Counted from the first letter of the stretch, positions 17,631-27,100 are shown. The stretch is DNA of 64,000 nt from Streptomyces kurssanovii (GCF_014649695.1 NZ_BMTN01000002.1:124001-188000); one strand, 5' to 3'. Notes: generated from the sequence alone by a model not told the origin. A program made the numbers and translations.

Positions 17631-17662
17631 GCGGGGGCCGGTCCTTGAGGACCGGCCCCCGC
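17631..17662 (-). terminator. Terminator of the wblC operon
   Basis: A perfect 14-bp stem (GCGGGGGCCGGTCC / GGACCGGCCCCCGC) with a TTGA-type 4-nt loop lies 16 nt downstream of the last gene of the wblC unit (stop at 17679). Confidence 0.8.
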
Positions 17663-17678
17663 GTGGACGGCTTCGCCG

Positions 17679-18002
17679 TCAGTGCATGACGGCCATGGCC
17701 AGTGCGCGGCGCGCGCGCATCGACACGCGCTCGGCGCGGCGCTGCATGCGTCGGGCGGCGACCAGGCGCACGGCCTGGCGTTCCGCGTCGACTTCACGCA
17801 GGCGCTCGTTCATATGCGCGCGAGCCAGGGCTTCTGGGATGAGTTGCATTTCGCGGGTCCTGTTCTGACGCGAGGCGTTCGCGCCGATGGTGATGACGGC
17901 TGGGGTGGCGGAACCCTGAGGCTCGCTCGTGGAAGAGGTCATAGGGGCCTGCTTCTGGGGGTCGTGCGTGACGGGTCGATCGATGGTTCCGATGGCGTTC
18001 AT
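17679..18002 (-). CDS. Small basic protein co-translated with wblC
   Basis: 107 residues starting MNAIGTIDRPVTHDPQ. Its ATG overlaps the wblC TGA (ATGA), so translation should be coupled; an internal ATG at 17942 (MTSSTSEPQ) is an alternative. The C-terminal half is a highly charged Arg/Ala-rich helix (MNERLREVDAERQAVRLVAA). There is no known domain, signal or membrane segment. A strong terminator follows immediately, so it is the last gene of the wblC transcript and should be co-induced by ribosome-targeting drugs if wblC is. Confidence 0.75.
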   Translation of the reverse strand: MNAIGTIDRPVTHDPQKQAPMTSSTSEPQGSATPAVITIGANASRQNRTREMQLIPEALARAHMNERLREVDAERQAVRLVAARRMQRRAERVSMRARRALAMAVMH

Positions 18003-18367
18003 GCCGCAACCGGGTTCTTGCGCGGGCGACCACGCGGCCGCTTGCGGGCAACGACGACACCCTGGACGAAGAGCTCTCCGCCCCAGACGCCCCACGGCTC
18101 ACGCCGCTCCTTGGCGCCCGCGAGGCAGGCCTCCATCAGCGGGCAGGTGCGGCAGAGGGACTTGGCGTACTCGACGTCGGCCGGCGACTCGGCGAAGAAG
18201 ACCTCCGGGTCGTAGGAACGGCACGGGACGGGCACGCCCAGGTTCTCGATGGCGTCGTCGAGCGCGGTGAGCGCAGTCAGGGGAGTCAAGGTGGAGTCCT
18301 CGGTACGGACGGGCGGGGAGGTGGTCTCGGAAGGCGGTACGGACGGGGCGTGCGCTTCGAGTTGCAC
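17999..18367 (-). CDS. wblC: WblC (WhiB7-type) iron-sulfur transcriptional regulator
   Basis: 122 residues. Four cluster-ligand cysteines C49-x22-C72-x2-C75-x5-C81 bind the [4Fe-4S] cluster. The WhiB-family turn is GVWGGE (93-98). An AT-hook, RPRGRPRK (110-117), follows; this C-terminal hook distinguishes WblC/WhiB7 from other Wbl proteins. WblC binds the principal sigma factor SigA/HrdB and activates promoters with an A/T-rich box just upstream of the -35, inducing intrinsic resistance to translation-inhibiting antibiotics, and it activates its own gene. The GTG start has GAGGA 10 nt upstream. Its long leader carries an ORF and an attenuator (separate entries). Confidence 0.95.
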   Translation of the reverse strand: MQLEAHAPSVPPSETTSPPVRTEDSTLTPLTALTALDDAIENLGVPVPCRSYDPEVFFAESPADVEYAKSLCRTCPLMEACLAGAKERREPWGVWGGELFVQGVVVARKRPRGRPRKNPVAA

Positions 18368-18454
18368 GGTGTGTGATTCCTCGTCTGGTCGTTCCGGCCG
18401 GTCGGCCGGGTGGCAGTTGGTACCGGGTGCTTCTGGTCCCGAGGCCCCTTCGCA

Positions 18455-18478
18455 CTGTTCTCCCGTTGGGGAAAACAG
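18455..18478 (-). promoter_or_regulatory. Competing hairpin that captures the attenuator U-tract
   Basis: CTGTTTTCCC and GGGAGAACAG can form a 10-bp stem (one G·U pair, 4-nt loop) that includes the T-run following the terminator stem. It may be an alternative leader structure or part of a pause. This is inferred from pairing only. Confidence 0.45.
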
Positions 18479-18514
18479 AAGGGCCGCGGATCCCGGGTGG
18501 GGTTCCGCGGCCCT
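18470..18514 (-). terminator. Intrinsic terminator-attenuator in the wblC leader
   Basis: On the wblC strand an 11-bp perfect stem (AGGGCCGCGGA / TCCGCGGCCCT, 13-nt loop) is followed directly by TCTGTTTT. It lies about 100 nt upstream of the wblC GTG and 23 nt after the stop of the leader ORF, so it would end transcription before wblC unless an alternative fold forms. Known whiB7/wblC leaders use this logic: translation arrest on a leader ORF relieves termination. Confidence 0.88.
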
Positions 18515-18524
18515 GAAGGCGCCG

Positions 18525-18543
18525 GCCTGATGCCGTATCAGGC
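18525..18543 (-). promoter_or_regulatory. Hairpin spanning the leader-ORF stop codon
   Basis: GCCTGAT-ACGGC-ATCAGGC is a perfect 7-bp stem with a 5-nt loop. The TGA stop of the leader ORF (18538-18540) lies inside the 5' arm, so a ribosome terminating there would melt it. The terminator stem follows 10 nt later. This placement suits coupling between leader translation and attenuation. Confidence 0.55.
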
Positions 18544-18864
18544 TGGATCACTCCAGGGTTCGAGCCCGCGGAAGGCCCACTTCGTGTGGTGCTGCGTCGT
18601 CTTCTGCTCGGTCTCGGCACTGGCCGCCGCAAAGGCATAGGCCTGAGCCTCTGCCGCTGCTACTCCTGCTGCCAGTGCCTTGGTCGGTCGCTCATTGCGC
18701 TCCAGGACGGGCAGGCCGCCCAGGCCGGACACGGGAAGCACGGCGGAGATGCCGGACATACCGGTGCCGAGGAACGCGGAGGAGAAGCCGAGCGAGCAGG
18801 CGGAGACGACCGAGCGATCGGTCATTTTGGCGGTGCTGATGAAGCTGGTGTTGATGCTGATCAC
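18538..18864 (-). CDS. 108-aa leader ORF upstream of wblC
   Basis: A GTG start at 18864 with GGAGG 8 nt upstream gives MISINTSFISTAKMTDRSVV and a C-terminus WAFRGLEPWSDPA. It is Ala/Ser/Gly-rich with a hydrophobic central part (VVSACSLGFSSAFLGTGMSG) and resembles no domain I know. It lies wholly between the wblC promoter and the attenuator, and its stop falls in a hairpin just before the terminator stem. It is either a free-standing small gene or, more interestingly, the regulatory upstream ORF whose translation senses ribosome inhibition. The strong ribosome site supports real translation. Confidence 0.72.
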   Translation of the reverse strand: MISINTSFISTAKMTDRSVVSACSLGFSSAFLGTGMSGISAVLPVSGLGGLPVLERNERPTKALAAGVAAAEAQAYAFAAASAETEQKTTQHHTKWAFRGLEPWSDPA

Positions 18865-18975
18865 TGGAATCGCCTCCTCTCGGCGTCTCGAGGACCGGAC
18901 AGGCCGGTCACGCTATTCGGATAAGTACAGCACGAAGACAGGGCTTCAGAGAAGCCGCTGTTCTTCGTGGTTAAG

Positions 18976-19015
18976 AACCTATGGGTCCGGCCCGGGCGCA
19001 CGCAAACCATTTTTT
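18976..19015 (-). promoter_or_regulatory. wblC promoter with A/T-rich WblC box
   Basis: On the minus strand, AAAAAAT (19015-19009) is followed 3 nt later by a -35-like TTGCGT (19005-19000), an 18-bp spacer and a -10 of TAGGTT (18981-18976). An A/T tract abutting the -35 of a housekeeping promoter is the known WhiB7/WblC-dependent architecture. Transcription would start near 18968, giving a leader of about 600 nt. Confidence 0.78.
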
Positions 19016-19028
19016 CGACGAGTTTGTA

Positions 19029-21200
19029 TCAGTCCTCCTCGTCGGCCTCGCCAGGCTCCTCACCTGCGCAGATGGCCAGGACATCGGCCCCGAACCGATC
19101 GAGCTTGCGGCCGCCGACACCGGAGATCCCGGCCAACTCCCCCTCGGTGCCCGGCACAGCCTCCGCGATGGCCATCAGCGTCTTGTCCGTGAAGACGCAG
19201 TACGCGGGCTGGCCCAGCTCCTTGGCCTGCCCCGAGCGCCACTCGCGCAGCCGCTCGTACAGCGCCTCGTCCATGTCCGAGGGGCAGTCCTCGCAGCGCA
19301 TCAGCTTCATCTCGCCCGCGTCGGTCAGCGTCTTGCCGCAGACCCGGCACAGCACCGGGCCGCGCCGCTTGCGGCGTCCGCCGCCCCGCTCGACACCGCC
19401 CGCGCCGCCCGCGGTCCGCGGTCCGGCCGCGGCGGAGCCCGGGCGGATGCCGTTCAGGAAGCGGGTCGGACGGCGGGAGGCACGGCCGCCCGGCGCACGC
19501 GACAGGGCCCACGACAGCGACAGATGCAGCCGCGCACGGGTCACGCCCACGTAGAGCAGCCGGCGCTCCTCCTCCACCTGCTCGTCCGTCTTGGCGTAGG
19601 TGATCGGCATCATGCCCTCGGTGAGCCCGACGAGGAACACGGCGTCCCACTCCAGGCCCTTCGCCGAATGCAGGGAGGCGAGGGTGACGCCCTGGACGGT
19701 GGGCGCGTGTTGGGCAGCCGCCCGCTCGTCGAGCTCGGCCACCAGATCGGCGAGCGTCGCCTGCGGCCTGGCGCGCACGAAATCCTCCGCGAGGCGGACC
19801 AGCGCCGCAAGCGACTCCCAGCGGTCGCGCACGGCACCGGATCCGGCGGGCGGCTCCGTGGTCCACCCCTTGGTGGACAGCACGGCCCGCACCTGGGAGG
19901 GCAGGTCCTCCACGTCGTCGAGCAGTGCGTCGTTGCCGCCGGCGCGGGCCGCGCCGCGCAGGGCGATGCCCGCCTCGCGCACCTCCTGCCGCTCGAAGAA
20001 CCGCTCGGCCCCGCGCAGCTGGTAGGGGACGCCCGCGTCGGCCAGAGCCTGCTCGTAGACCTCCGACTGGGCGTTGATCCGGTACAGCACGGCGATCTCG
20101 CCGGCCGGGACCCCCGCGTCGATCAGCTCGCGGATGCGGCGGGCGGTGCCCTCCGCCTCCGTGGGCTCGTCCGCGTACTCCACGTACGAGGGTTCGGGAC
20201 CCGGTTCGCGCTGGGAGATCAGCTCGAGGCGGTGCTCGGCGGCGCGGCCGCGGGCCTGGCCGAGCAGGCCGTTGGCAAGGTGGACGACCTGGGGGGTGGA
20301 GCGGTAGTCGCGGACCAGCTTGACCACCGTCGCGCCGGGGTGCCGGGTGCGGAAGTTCAGCAGGTGGTCCGGGGTGGCGCCGGTGAAGGAGTAGATCGTC
20401 TGGCTGGCGTCACCGACGACGCACAGGCTTTCCCGGTCACCGAGCCACAGGTCCAGCAGGCGCTGCTGGAGGGGGCTGACGTCCTGGTACTCGTCGACGA
20501 CGAAGTGCTGGTACTGGCGGCGCACATGGTCGGCGATGTCGTGCCGGTCCTGGAGGATGCCGACGGTGAGCAGCAGCACATCCTCGAAGTCGATCACCGA
20601 GCGGTCGCGCTTGAGCTGCTCGTACATGGCGTAGACCTGGCTGATCTCGGCCGGGTCACGGGGCGCGTCGCGCAGCGACTTGGCGACGGCGGCCGGGTAG
20701 TCGGCGGGCACGGTCTGGGTCACCTTGGCCCACTCGATCTCTCCCGTCACGTCCCGCAGCTCGTTGCGGTCGAGGCGGATCCGGCAGCGGGCCGCGGCCT
20801 CGGCCACGAGCTGGATCTTGCGCTCGAGCAGACGCGGCATCTCGCCGCCGACCGCCTTGGGCCAGAAGTACTGCAGCTGGCGGAGGGCGGCGGAGTGGAA
20901 CGTACGCGCCTGGACGCCGCCCGCGCCGAGCTGGCGCAGCCGCCCGCGCATCTCGCCGGCGGCGCGGTTGGTGAACGTGACGGCCAGCACACTGGCGGGC
21001 TGGAGTATGCCCGCCCGCACCCCGTACGCGATGCGGTGGGTGATCGCGCGGGTCTTGCCCGTGCCGGCTCCTGCCAGCACGCACACCGGGCCGTGCAGGG
21101 CGGTCGCCACCTCGCGCTGCTCGGGATCGAGCCCGTCGAGCACGGCGTCCGCCGACTCGGGGACCTGCGGGAAAAGAGAGGAGTGCGTTGCTGCTGTCAC
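19029..21200 (-). CDS. uvrD2: UvrD2-type superfamily 1 helicase with Zn motif and HRDC domain
   Basis: 723 residues from a GTG giving MTAATHSSLFPQVPES. Motifs: Walker A VLAGAGTGKTRAITHRI, motif II VVDEYQDVSPLQ, motif III VVGDASQTIYSF, motif IV/V LASLHSAKGLEWDAVFLVG and motif VI LLYVGVTRARLHLSLSW. A tetracysteine zinc motif (CRVC near residue 590, CEDC about 18 residues later) precedes a C-terminal HRDC domain (LAGISGVGGRKLDRFG). This is the UvrD2 layout of actinobacteria, a 3'-5' DNA translocase; mycobacterial UvrD2 is essential. The frame is open further upstream (to 21305), but the family begins near here. It is divergent from mrx1 and transcribed toward wblC. Confidence 0.93.
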   Translation of the reverse strand: MTAATHSSLFPQVPESADAVLDGLDPEQREVATALHGPVCVLAGAGTGKTRAITHRIAYGVRAGILQPASVLAVTFTNRAAGEMRGRLRQLGAGGVQARTFHSAALRQLQYFWPKAVGGEMPRLLERKIQLVAEAAARCRIRLDRNELRDVTGEIEWAKVTQTVPADYPAAVAKSLRDAPRDPAEISQVYAMYEQLKRDRSVIDFEDVLLLTVGILQDRHDIADHVRRQYQHFVVDEYQDVSPLQQRLLDLWLGDRESLCVVGDASQTIYSFTGATPDHLLNFRTRHPGATVVKLVRDYRSTPQVVHLANGLLGQARGRAAEHRLELISQREPGPEPSYVEYADEPTEAEGTARRIRELIDAGVPAGEIAVLYRINAQSEVYEQALADAGVPYQLRGAERFFERQEVREAGIALRGAARAGGNDALLDDVEDLPSQVRAVLSTKGWTTEPPAGSGAVRDRWESLAALVRLAEDFVRARPQATLADLVAELDERAAAQHAPTVQGVTLASLHSAKGLEWDAVFLVGLTEGMMPITYAKTDEQVEEERRLLYVGVTRARLHLSLSWALSRAPGGRASRRPTRFLNGIRPGSAAAGPRTAGGAGGVERGGGRRKRRGPVLCRVCGKTLTDAGEMKLMRCEDCPSDMDEALYERLREWRSGQAKELGQPAYCVFTDKTLMAIAEAVPGTEGELAGISGVGGRKLDRFGADVLAICAGEEPGEADEED

Positions 21201-21393
21201 CCCGCCATGCTGCCAGGTCGCCGGGGGGGGATGCTGCGGTTGTCCACAGGGCTGCCTCATCAGTCGTACGAATTGCGCGCCGACGACCGTACGGATCCGC
21301 GTCACGCCGGGCGCGGGAATCGTTACCGCGTCACGTACGTTCTAGCCCGAGGTGATGACACCCCCCGGCCCCGAGACCTAGGAGCAAGAGACG

Positions 21394-21636
21394 ATGCAGG
21401 GCACTGTGACGATGTACAGCACCACGTGGTGCGGATACTGCCGTCGGCTGAAGAGCCAGATGGACCGTGAGGGCATCGCGTACACCGAGATCAACATCGA
21501 GCAGGACCCCGAGTCGGCGGCCTTCGTCGAGAAGGCCAACGGGGGCAACCAGACGGTGCCCACCGTGCTCTTCGCCGACGGTTCGACGCTGACGAACCCG
21601 TCTCTCGCCCAGGTCAAGCAGAAGGTGGGCGTCTAG
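21394..21636 (+). CDS. mrx1: Mycoredoxin
   Basis: 80 residues, GRX-like fold. MYSTTWCGYCRRLKSQMDRE gives the active-site CGYC; TVPTVLFADG is the cis-Pro loop. CxYC glutaredoxin-like proteins of this size in actinobacteria are mycoredoxins, which reduce mycothiol-mixed disulfides using mycothiol and mycothione reductase in the cytoplasm. AGGAG lies 9 nt before the ATG. The position next to uvrD2 and nudC is conserved in mycobacteria (Rv3198A). Confidence 0.94.
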   Translation: MQGTVTMYSTTWCGYCRRLKSQMDREGIAYTEINIEQDPESAAFVEKANGGNQTVPTVLFADGSTLTNPSLAQVKQKVGV

Positions 21637-21759
21637 CCCCCGAGGCCGGACCGAGCGTCGGCCCCGGCAGTCCGGACCGACCGAGGGGCGACCCCGGTCG
21701 GCAGGACCGGCCGGAGCCTTCGTGCGTCTGCCGGAGCCGTCGTGCGGCCGTGACAGGCC

Positions 21760-22710
21760 TCAGACCATGTCCCCGGGCTTCGGCAGCGGCTTGCCGTACC
21801 AGAGCTCGATCAGTCGGGCCGCGATCGAGATCCCGTAGGGAGGCAGCACCTCCCCGGACTCGAACGCGGCCCGCAGGTCTTCCCGCGAGAACCAGCGCGC
21901 CTCGTGGATCTCCTCGCCGTCGACCTGGATCTCCGAGGTCGTGGCGCGGGCCATGAACCCCAGCATCAGGCTCGAGGGGAAGGGCCACGGCTGGCTGGCG
22001 ACGTACTCCACCTCGCCCACGCCGACGCCGACCTCTTCGCGAACCTCGCGGCGCACCGACTCCTCGATGGACTCCCCCGGCTCCACGAAGCCCGCGAGCG
22101 TCGAGAAGCGGCCCTCCGGCCAGTGCACCTGCCGGCCGAGCAGCGCGCGGTCCTGGTCGTCGGTGACGAGCATGATCACGGCGGGGTCCGTGCGGGGATA
22201 GTGCTCGGCACCACAGGCCTGGCAGCGGCGGATGTGTCCGGCGGCGGCGATGACGGTGCGCTCGCCGCAGCGGGAGCAGAAGCGGTGCAGCCGCTGCCAG
22301 TTCTCCAGGGCGACCGCGTGCACCAGCAGCCCGGCGTCGCGCGGCGACAGCAGCAGTCCCGCCTCGCGCAGCCCGGCCGGCCTGGCCGACTGGTCGATGC
22401 GGCCCGGCAGGGCGTCCTTCTGGAGGGCGAAGTAGCGCACTCCTTCCTCGTCGGTGCCGAGGAAGTAGCGGTGGGTCTCGGTGACCGGGGCCTCGAAGGC
22501 CGGGGTCATGACCAGTTCGGTGCGGCCGTCGGGGGTGTCGTCGATCAGGGCCTGGCCACCGGAGACGACGAACACACGGGTCGTGGGATGGCTCCAGGCG
22601 GCCGCCAGCCATGCCTCGTCGAGACGGTTGTGCGCCTCGCGGTCGATGCCGCTGGGCGCGGTGAGACCGATGGGACGGCCTGCGGCATCGGCGTAGCTCT
22701 GGGTGCTCAC
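21760..22710 (-). CDS. nudC: NADH pyrophosphatase/NAD-RNA decapping hydrolase NudC
   Basis: 316 residues, GTG start with GGAAG 4 nt upstream. An N-terminal NudC-specific domain is followed by a zinc ribbon with all four Cys (FCSRCGERT ... RRCQACGAEHYPRTDPAVI). The NUDIX box is complete (GFVEPGESIEESVRREVREE then VGV). The NudC-diagnostic SQPWPFPSSLMLGFMA follows. The enzyme cleaves NADH/NAD+ to NMN(H) plus AMP and removes NAD caps from RNA 5' ends. M. tuberculosis Rv3199c is the syntenic homologue. It is convergent with mrx1 and 39 nt downstream of the M20 peptidase gene. Confidence 0.95.
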   Translation of the reverse strand: MSTQSYADAAGRPIGLTAPSGIDREAHNRLDEAWLAAAWSHPTTRVFVVSGGQALIDDTPDGRTELVMTPAFEAPVTETHRYFLGTDEEGVRYFALQKDALPGRIDQSARPAGLREAGLLLSPRDAGLLVHAVALENWQRLHRFCSRCGERTVIAAAGHIRRCQACGAEHYPRTDPAVIMLVTDDQDRALLGRQVHWPEGRFSTLAGFVEPGESIEESVRREVREEVGVGVGEVEYVASQPWPFPSSLMLGFMARATTSEIQVDGEEIHEARWFSREDLRAAFESGEVLPPYGISIAARLIELWYGKPLPKPGDMV

Positions 22711-22749
22711 GGTTCTTCCAACTCCCCCGGGGCGGATCGGGACATCGGT

Positions 22750-24147
22750 TCAGCGAAGGGTGCGGGCCATGTCGTCCCACAGATGGGCGGTCGTCTCCAC
22801 TCCCTTGAGGAGCAGTTCCAGCTCGACCTTCTCGTTCGGTGCGTGCCAGCCGTCGGACGGTACGGAGATGCCCAGGAACAGCACGGGTGCCGCGAGGACG
22901 TCCTGGAGGTCGGCCGCCGGTCCCGAGCCGCCCTCGCGGGTGAAGCGGATCTTGTGACCGTCGAAGGCTCGGCCCATGGCGCGTACGACCGCCCGAAGGG
23001 CCGGGTGGTCGAGCGGCGTCAGGCAGGGCCGGGTGGCGGCCCCGAAGACGATCTCGTGCCGGATGCCGGCCGGGATCCGGGAGTCGACCCAGTCCGTGAC
23101 GGCGCGTTCGATCTTGTCGGGTTCCTGTCCGGCGACCAGCCGGAAGGACAGTTTCAGCTGCGCGGACGACGGGATGATCGTCTTACCGCCGGGGCCCTGG
23201 TAGCCGCCCCCGATGCCGTTCAGCTCGGCCGTCGGGCGGGCCCAGACGCGCTCGAGCGTGGAGTAGCCGGCTTCGCCGAGCGTCCCGTGGGACTTGGCGG
23301 TGCGCAGCCAGGTCTCCTCGTCGAACGGGAGCTCGGCGAACAGCTCGCGCTCCTCGTCGGTGAGCGGTGCGACGCCTTCGTAGAAGCCCGGGATCGTGAC
23401 CTGCTCGTTCTCGTCGTGCAGCGCGGCGACCAGGCGGGCGGCGACGGTCGCGGGGTTGGGGACGGCACCGCCGAACGAGCCGGAGTGGATGTCCTGGTCG
23501 GGGCCGCGCAACGTGATCTCGCAGTCGGCGAGGCCGCGCATGCCGGTGCAGACGGTCGGGGTGGTCTCCGACCACATGCCCGTGTCGGAGACGATCACGG
23601 CGTCGGCGGCGAGGCGGTGCGCCTGCTGCTCCACGAGTGCGCGGAAGTGCGGGGAGCCGGACTCCTCCTCACCCTCGATCAGCAGCTTCAGGTTGACCGC
23701 GGGCGCGGTGCGGCCGGTGGCCGCGAGGTGGGCGCGCACACCGAGGGTGTGGAAGAACACCTGCCCCTTGTCGTCGGCGGCGCCGCGGCCGTACATCCGG
23801 CCGTCGGCGACCAGCGGCTCGAACGGGTCCGTGTGCCAGCCGTCCTCGCGGGCGGCGGGCTGCACGTCGTGATGGCCGTAGACCAGCACGGTGGGCGCGT
23901 CCGGGTCGCCGGAGGGCCACTCGGCGTAGACCGCGGGGGCGCCGGGTGTGGGCCAGATCTCGGCGACCGGGAAGCCGGTCCCGGACAGTTTGGCCGCGAG
24001 CCACTCGGCACTGCGCCGTACGTCCCCGTCGTGCTCCGGCTGTGCCGACACGGACGGGATGCGCAGCCATTCGGCGAGGTCGTCGAGGAAGGCGGCGCGA
24101 TGCTGCTGGATGTACGTACGGACGGCGTTGTCCGGGGTCTCGCTCAT
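22750..24147 (-). CDS. M20-family metallopeptidase (dipeptidase)
   Basis: 465 residues starting MSETPDNAVRTY. M20 zinc-site motifs: VLVYGHHDVQPA (first His and base), YGRGAADDKGQ (bridging Asp), IEGEEESGSP (Glu pair), VSDTGMW, and the C-terminal His in SDGWHAPNEKVELE. A dimerisation domain is inserted around residues 195-310. The length fits cytosolic CNDP-type dipeptidases. The frame is open nine codons upstream, but this ATG gives the family start. It lies 10 nt after the AdnB-like gene stop would be read on the same strand, so it is probably in one transcript. Confidence 0.92.
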   Translation of the reverse strand: MSETPDNAVRTYIQQHRAAFLDDLAEWLRIPSVSAQPEHDGDVRRSAEWLAAKLSGTGFPVAEIWPTPGAPAVYAEWPSGDPDAPTVLVYGHHDVQPAAREDGWHTDPFEPLVADGRMYGRGAADDKGQVFFHTLGVRAHLAATGRTAPAVNLKLLIEGEEESGSPHFRALVEQQAHRLAADAVIVSDTGMWSETTPTVCTGMRGLADCEITLRGPDQDIHSGSFGGAVPNPATVAARLVAALHDENEQVTIPGFYEGVAPLTDEERELFAELPFDEETWLRTAKSHGTLGEAGYSTLERVWARPTAELNGIGGGYQGPGGKTIIPSSAQLKLSFRLVAGQEPDKIERAVTDWVDSRIPAGIRHEIVFGAATRPCLTPLDHPALRAVVRAMGRAFDGHKIRFTREGGSGPAADLQDVLAAPVLFLGISVPSDGWHAPNEKVELELLLKGVETTAHLWDDMARTLR

Positions 24148-24157
24148 GCTCTTGAGC

Positions 24158-27100
24158 CTAACGGGCGATGGCACCGGACTCGTCGGCCGTCCCGCCCAGC
24201 AGGATGCGCTCCAGGCCTGCGCGGTCGGGGAGGCCGTCGGGACGCACGATCTCGCCGGTGCGTACGAACACGAACGTGGCGGTCACCGCGTCGAGCGGTA
24301 TGCCGTGCTGCTCGGCCCACGCGAGGCGGTAGACGGCGAGCTGGAGGGGGTCGGCGACGCCGCTGCGCGCGGTCTTCCAGTCGACGATCTCGTACGTGTC
24401 CTCACCGGTCCGGTACACGGCGTCGATCCGGCCCCGCACGACTCGGCCGGCCAGCGTGAACTGGAACGGCGCCTCGACGCGGTACGGGGTACGGCGGGCG
24501 TACGGCGTGCGCTCGAAGGCGTCCTTGAGCGCGGCGAGGTCCTGCTCGTCCGCGATCTCGTGCTCGTCGGCGCCGCCCGGCAGCTCGTCGGGGCCGAGCA
24601 TGGGCAGGGCGAGTTCCTCGAAGCGCGACTCCACCCACGCGTGGAACCGGGTGCCCCTGCGGGCCGCCGGCTGGGGCGGACGGGGCATGGGGCGGGCGAG
24701 CTCCTTGGCGAAGCCGTCGGGGTCGGCGGCGAGGCGCAGCAGCTGGGAGGCGGAGAGGGAGGCGGGCACAAGGACCTCGCGGACGGTCGCGCGGGTACGG
24801 CGCAGTTCGCCGGTGAGCGCGTCGAGGTCGCGGTCCCAGGACGCGACGGCGCGGGCCTCCTCGGGAGTGAGTGCCTCCCCCCTCTCGTTCCTTCCCGATG
24901 TCCGCTGCGGGTCTCTGGCGCTCCGCGGAGCAAAGGGGTACGCGGCGGCTTCGGCCCCTCCGGGGGCGGCGACGGCGACCCGCTCGGAGTGCCGGGACGG
25001 CTGATGCGGGACGGTCGGCGCCGGAGTCGGGGGCGCGAAGGGGTCGTCCTCCGGGGGCTCGGTCGGCCAGTCCCATTCCTCCGGGTCCGCCGAGGGAACC
25101 GCCACGGAACCGGGGTCGGCGGACGGCACCGTCACGGCCGCCGGCCCGGACCCGGACGCGGGCCCGAATTCGGCGTCGGCCTCGAACTCGGACGCAGAAC
25201 CGAAGTCTGCCCGGGGCTCGGGCCCGGACCCGGACCCGGACCCGGACGCAAGGCCGAGGTCGATCTCGGCCTCGGCCTTGGGCCCGAAGCCGAACTCGGA
25301 GTCGAACTCTGAGTCGAACTCTGAGTCGAACTCCGGCTCAGGTTCGGGCTCCGGTCCCAGCTCGGACCCCGATCCGCGTACCTCGCCTTCCGCTCCGGCC
25401 CGCGCACCCGCCGCGGAGCCGGCCCCGCTCGGCACCGCGGCCAGCGCCTCGAGGTGCGCCATGACCGTGTCCGCCGCTGCCCGGCGGCGGGACAGGGAGA
25501 CGGGATCCAGAGGCAGCGGCCAGGCGTGGTCCGCGGTGGCCGTGCCGAGCGCCGGGTTCTCCGCGTCCTCCTCGGGCTCGTCCGCCCAGACCTCGATCTC
25601 GCCGTGGCCCTGCTCGCAGTGGTCGTACAGGGCCTTGAGGAACTCCGACGGGCCGCGCCGCCGCTTCTGGCTGGGGCCCCACCAGTGCGCGGAGCCGAGG
25701 AGGAGCGAGCGGGGGCGGGTGAAGGTCACGTAGCCGAGGCGCAGTTCCTCCGTGTGCTGGTGGTCCTTCATCGCCTCCTTGAAGGCCTTGAGTCCGCCGG
25801 CGTCCCACGACTCGACGTCCGGCAGTGTGGCCGCGTCGCCGCGCAGGGCGTGCGGAAGGACCTTGGACTGCGACGTCCAGGCTTCCCGGGCCTGGTCGTT
25901 CGGGAAGTGCTTTGCCACGAGCCCGGGCACGGCGACGACGTCCCACTCGAGGCCCTTGGACTTGTGCGCCGTGAGCACCTTGACCGTGTTCTCACCGCCC
26001 GGAAGGGCGTTGTCGAGCCCTTTCTCGTACTGCGCGGCGGTACGCAGGAAGCCGAGGAACGCCAGCAGTGTCGCCTCCCCGTCCAGTGCGGCGAAACCGG
26101 CGGCGATGTCCAGGAAGTTGGCGAGGGTCTCCCTGCGTCGGGCGGCCAGCGCGTGCGGCGAGGCGGACAGCTCGACCTCGAGGCCGGTGGTGGAGAGCAC
26201 CCGGTGCAGGACGTCCATCAGCGGGTCGGCCAGCGAGCGGCGCAGGTCACGCAGTTCGGCGGCGAGGCGGGCGAAACGGACGCGCGCCTCCGCCGAGAAG
26301 GGGAGGCCGTCGTCCTCGCCCCCGGCCGACTCCAAGAACGTGTCGAGCGCGTCGGCGAGCGAGATGATCTCCGCCGGGTCGGTGCCCTCCACCGCCGCCG
26401 CGAGCCGCCGCTCCGGATCGTCGTCCGCAGAGGCGTGGTGGACGAGCAGCCGCGCGCGGCGGCCGAGCAGCGCCAGGTCGCGCGGCCCGATCCGCCAACG
26501 GGGGCCGGTGAGGATACGCACCAGTGAGGCGTTGGCGCCCGGATCCTGGAGCACCTCGCACATCGCCACCAGGTCGGCGACCTCCGGCAGGTGCAGCAGC
26601 CCGGAGAGGCCGACGACCTCGACAGGGACGTCGCGGGCGACCAGGGCGCCCTGGATCTCGGGGAAGTCGCCCGCGGTACGGCACAGGACCGCGATCTCGC
26701 CCGGTTCCTTGCCGGTGCGGACCAGGTGGGCGATGGAGTCGGCCAGCCACTCGATCTCCTCCGCGTGCGTCGGCAGCAGCGCGCAGCGCACGATGCCGTC
26801 CCGCTCCGCCCCGGGTGCGGGCCGTAGTGCCTCGACCCCCTCGTGCATCGCGCGCAGCGGCGTCGCCAGGCCGTTGGCGAGGTGCAGCAGACGCCCGCCG
26901 CTGCGGCGGTTCTCGCTGAGCGCGTAGCGGTCGGCGGGACGGCCGTCGGGGTGGGCGAAGTGGACGGGGAAGTCGTCGAGGTTGGCGACGGACGCCCCGC
27001 GCCAGCCGTAGATCGCCTGGCAGGGGTCGCCGACCGCGGTGACGGCGTGGCCGGTGCCCTGCCCGAACAGTCCGGACAGCAGCAGCCGCTGAGCGACCGA

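Noticed and set aside
21904-24459. Plus-strand frame opposite nudC and the M20 peptidase
   Set aside because: It covers two real genes with recognised active sites; shadow of high GC3.
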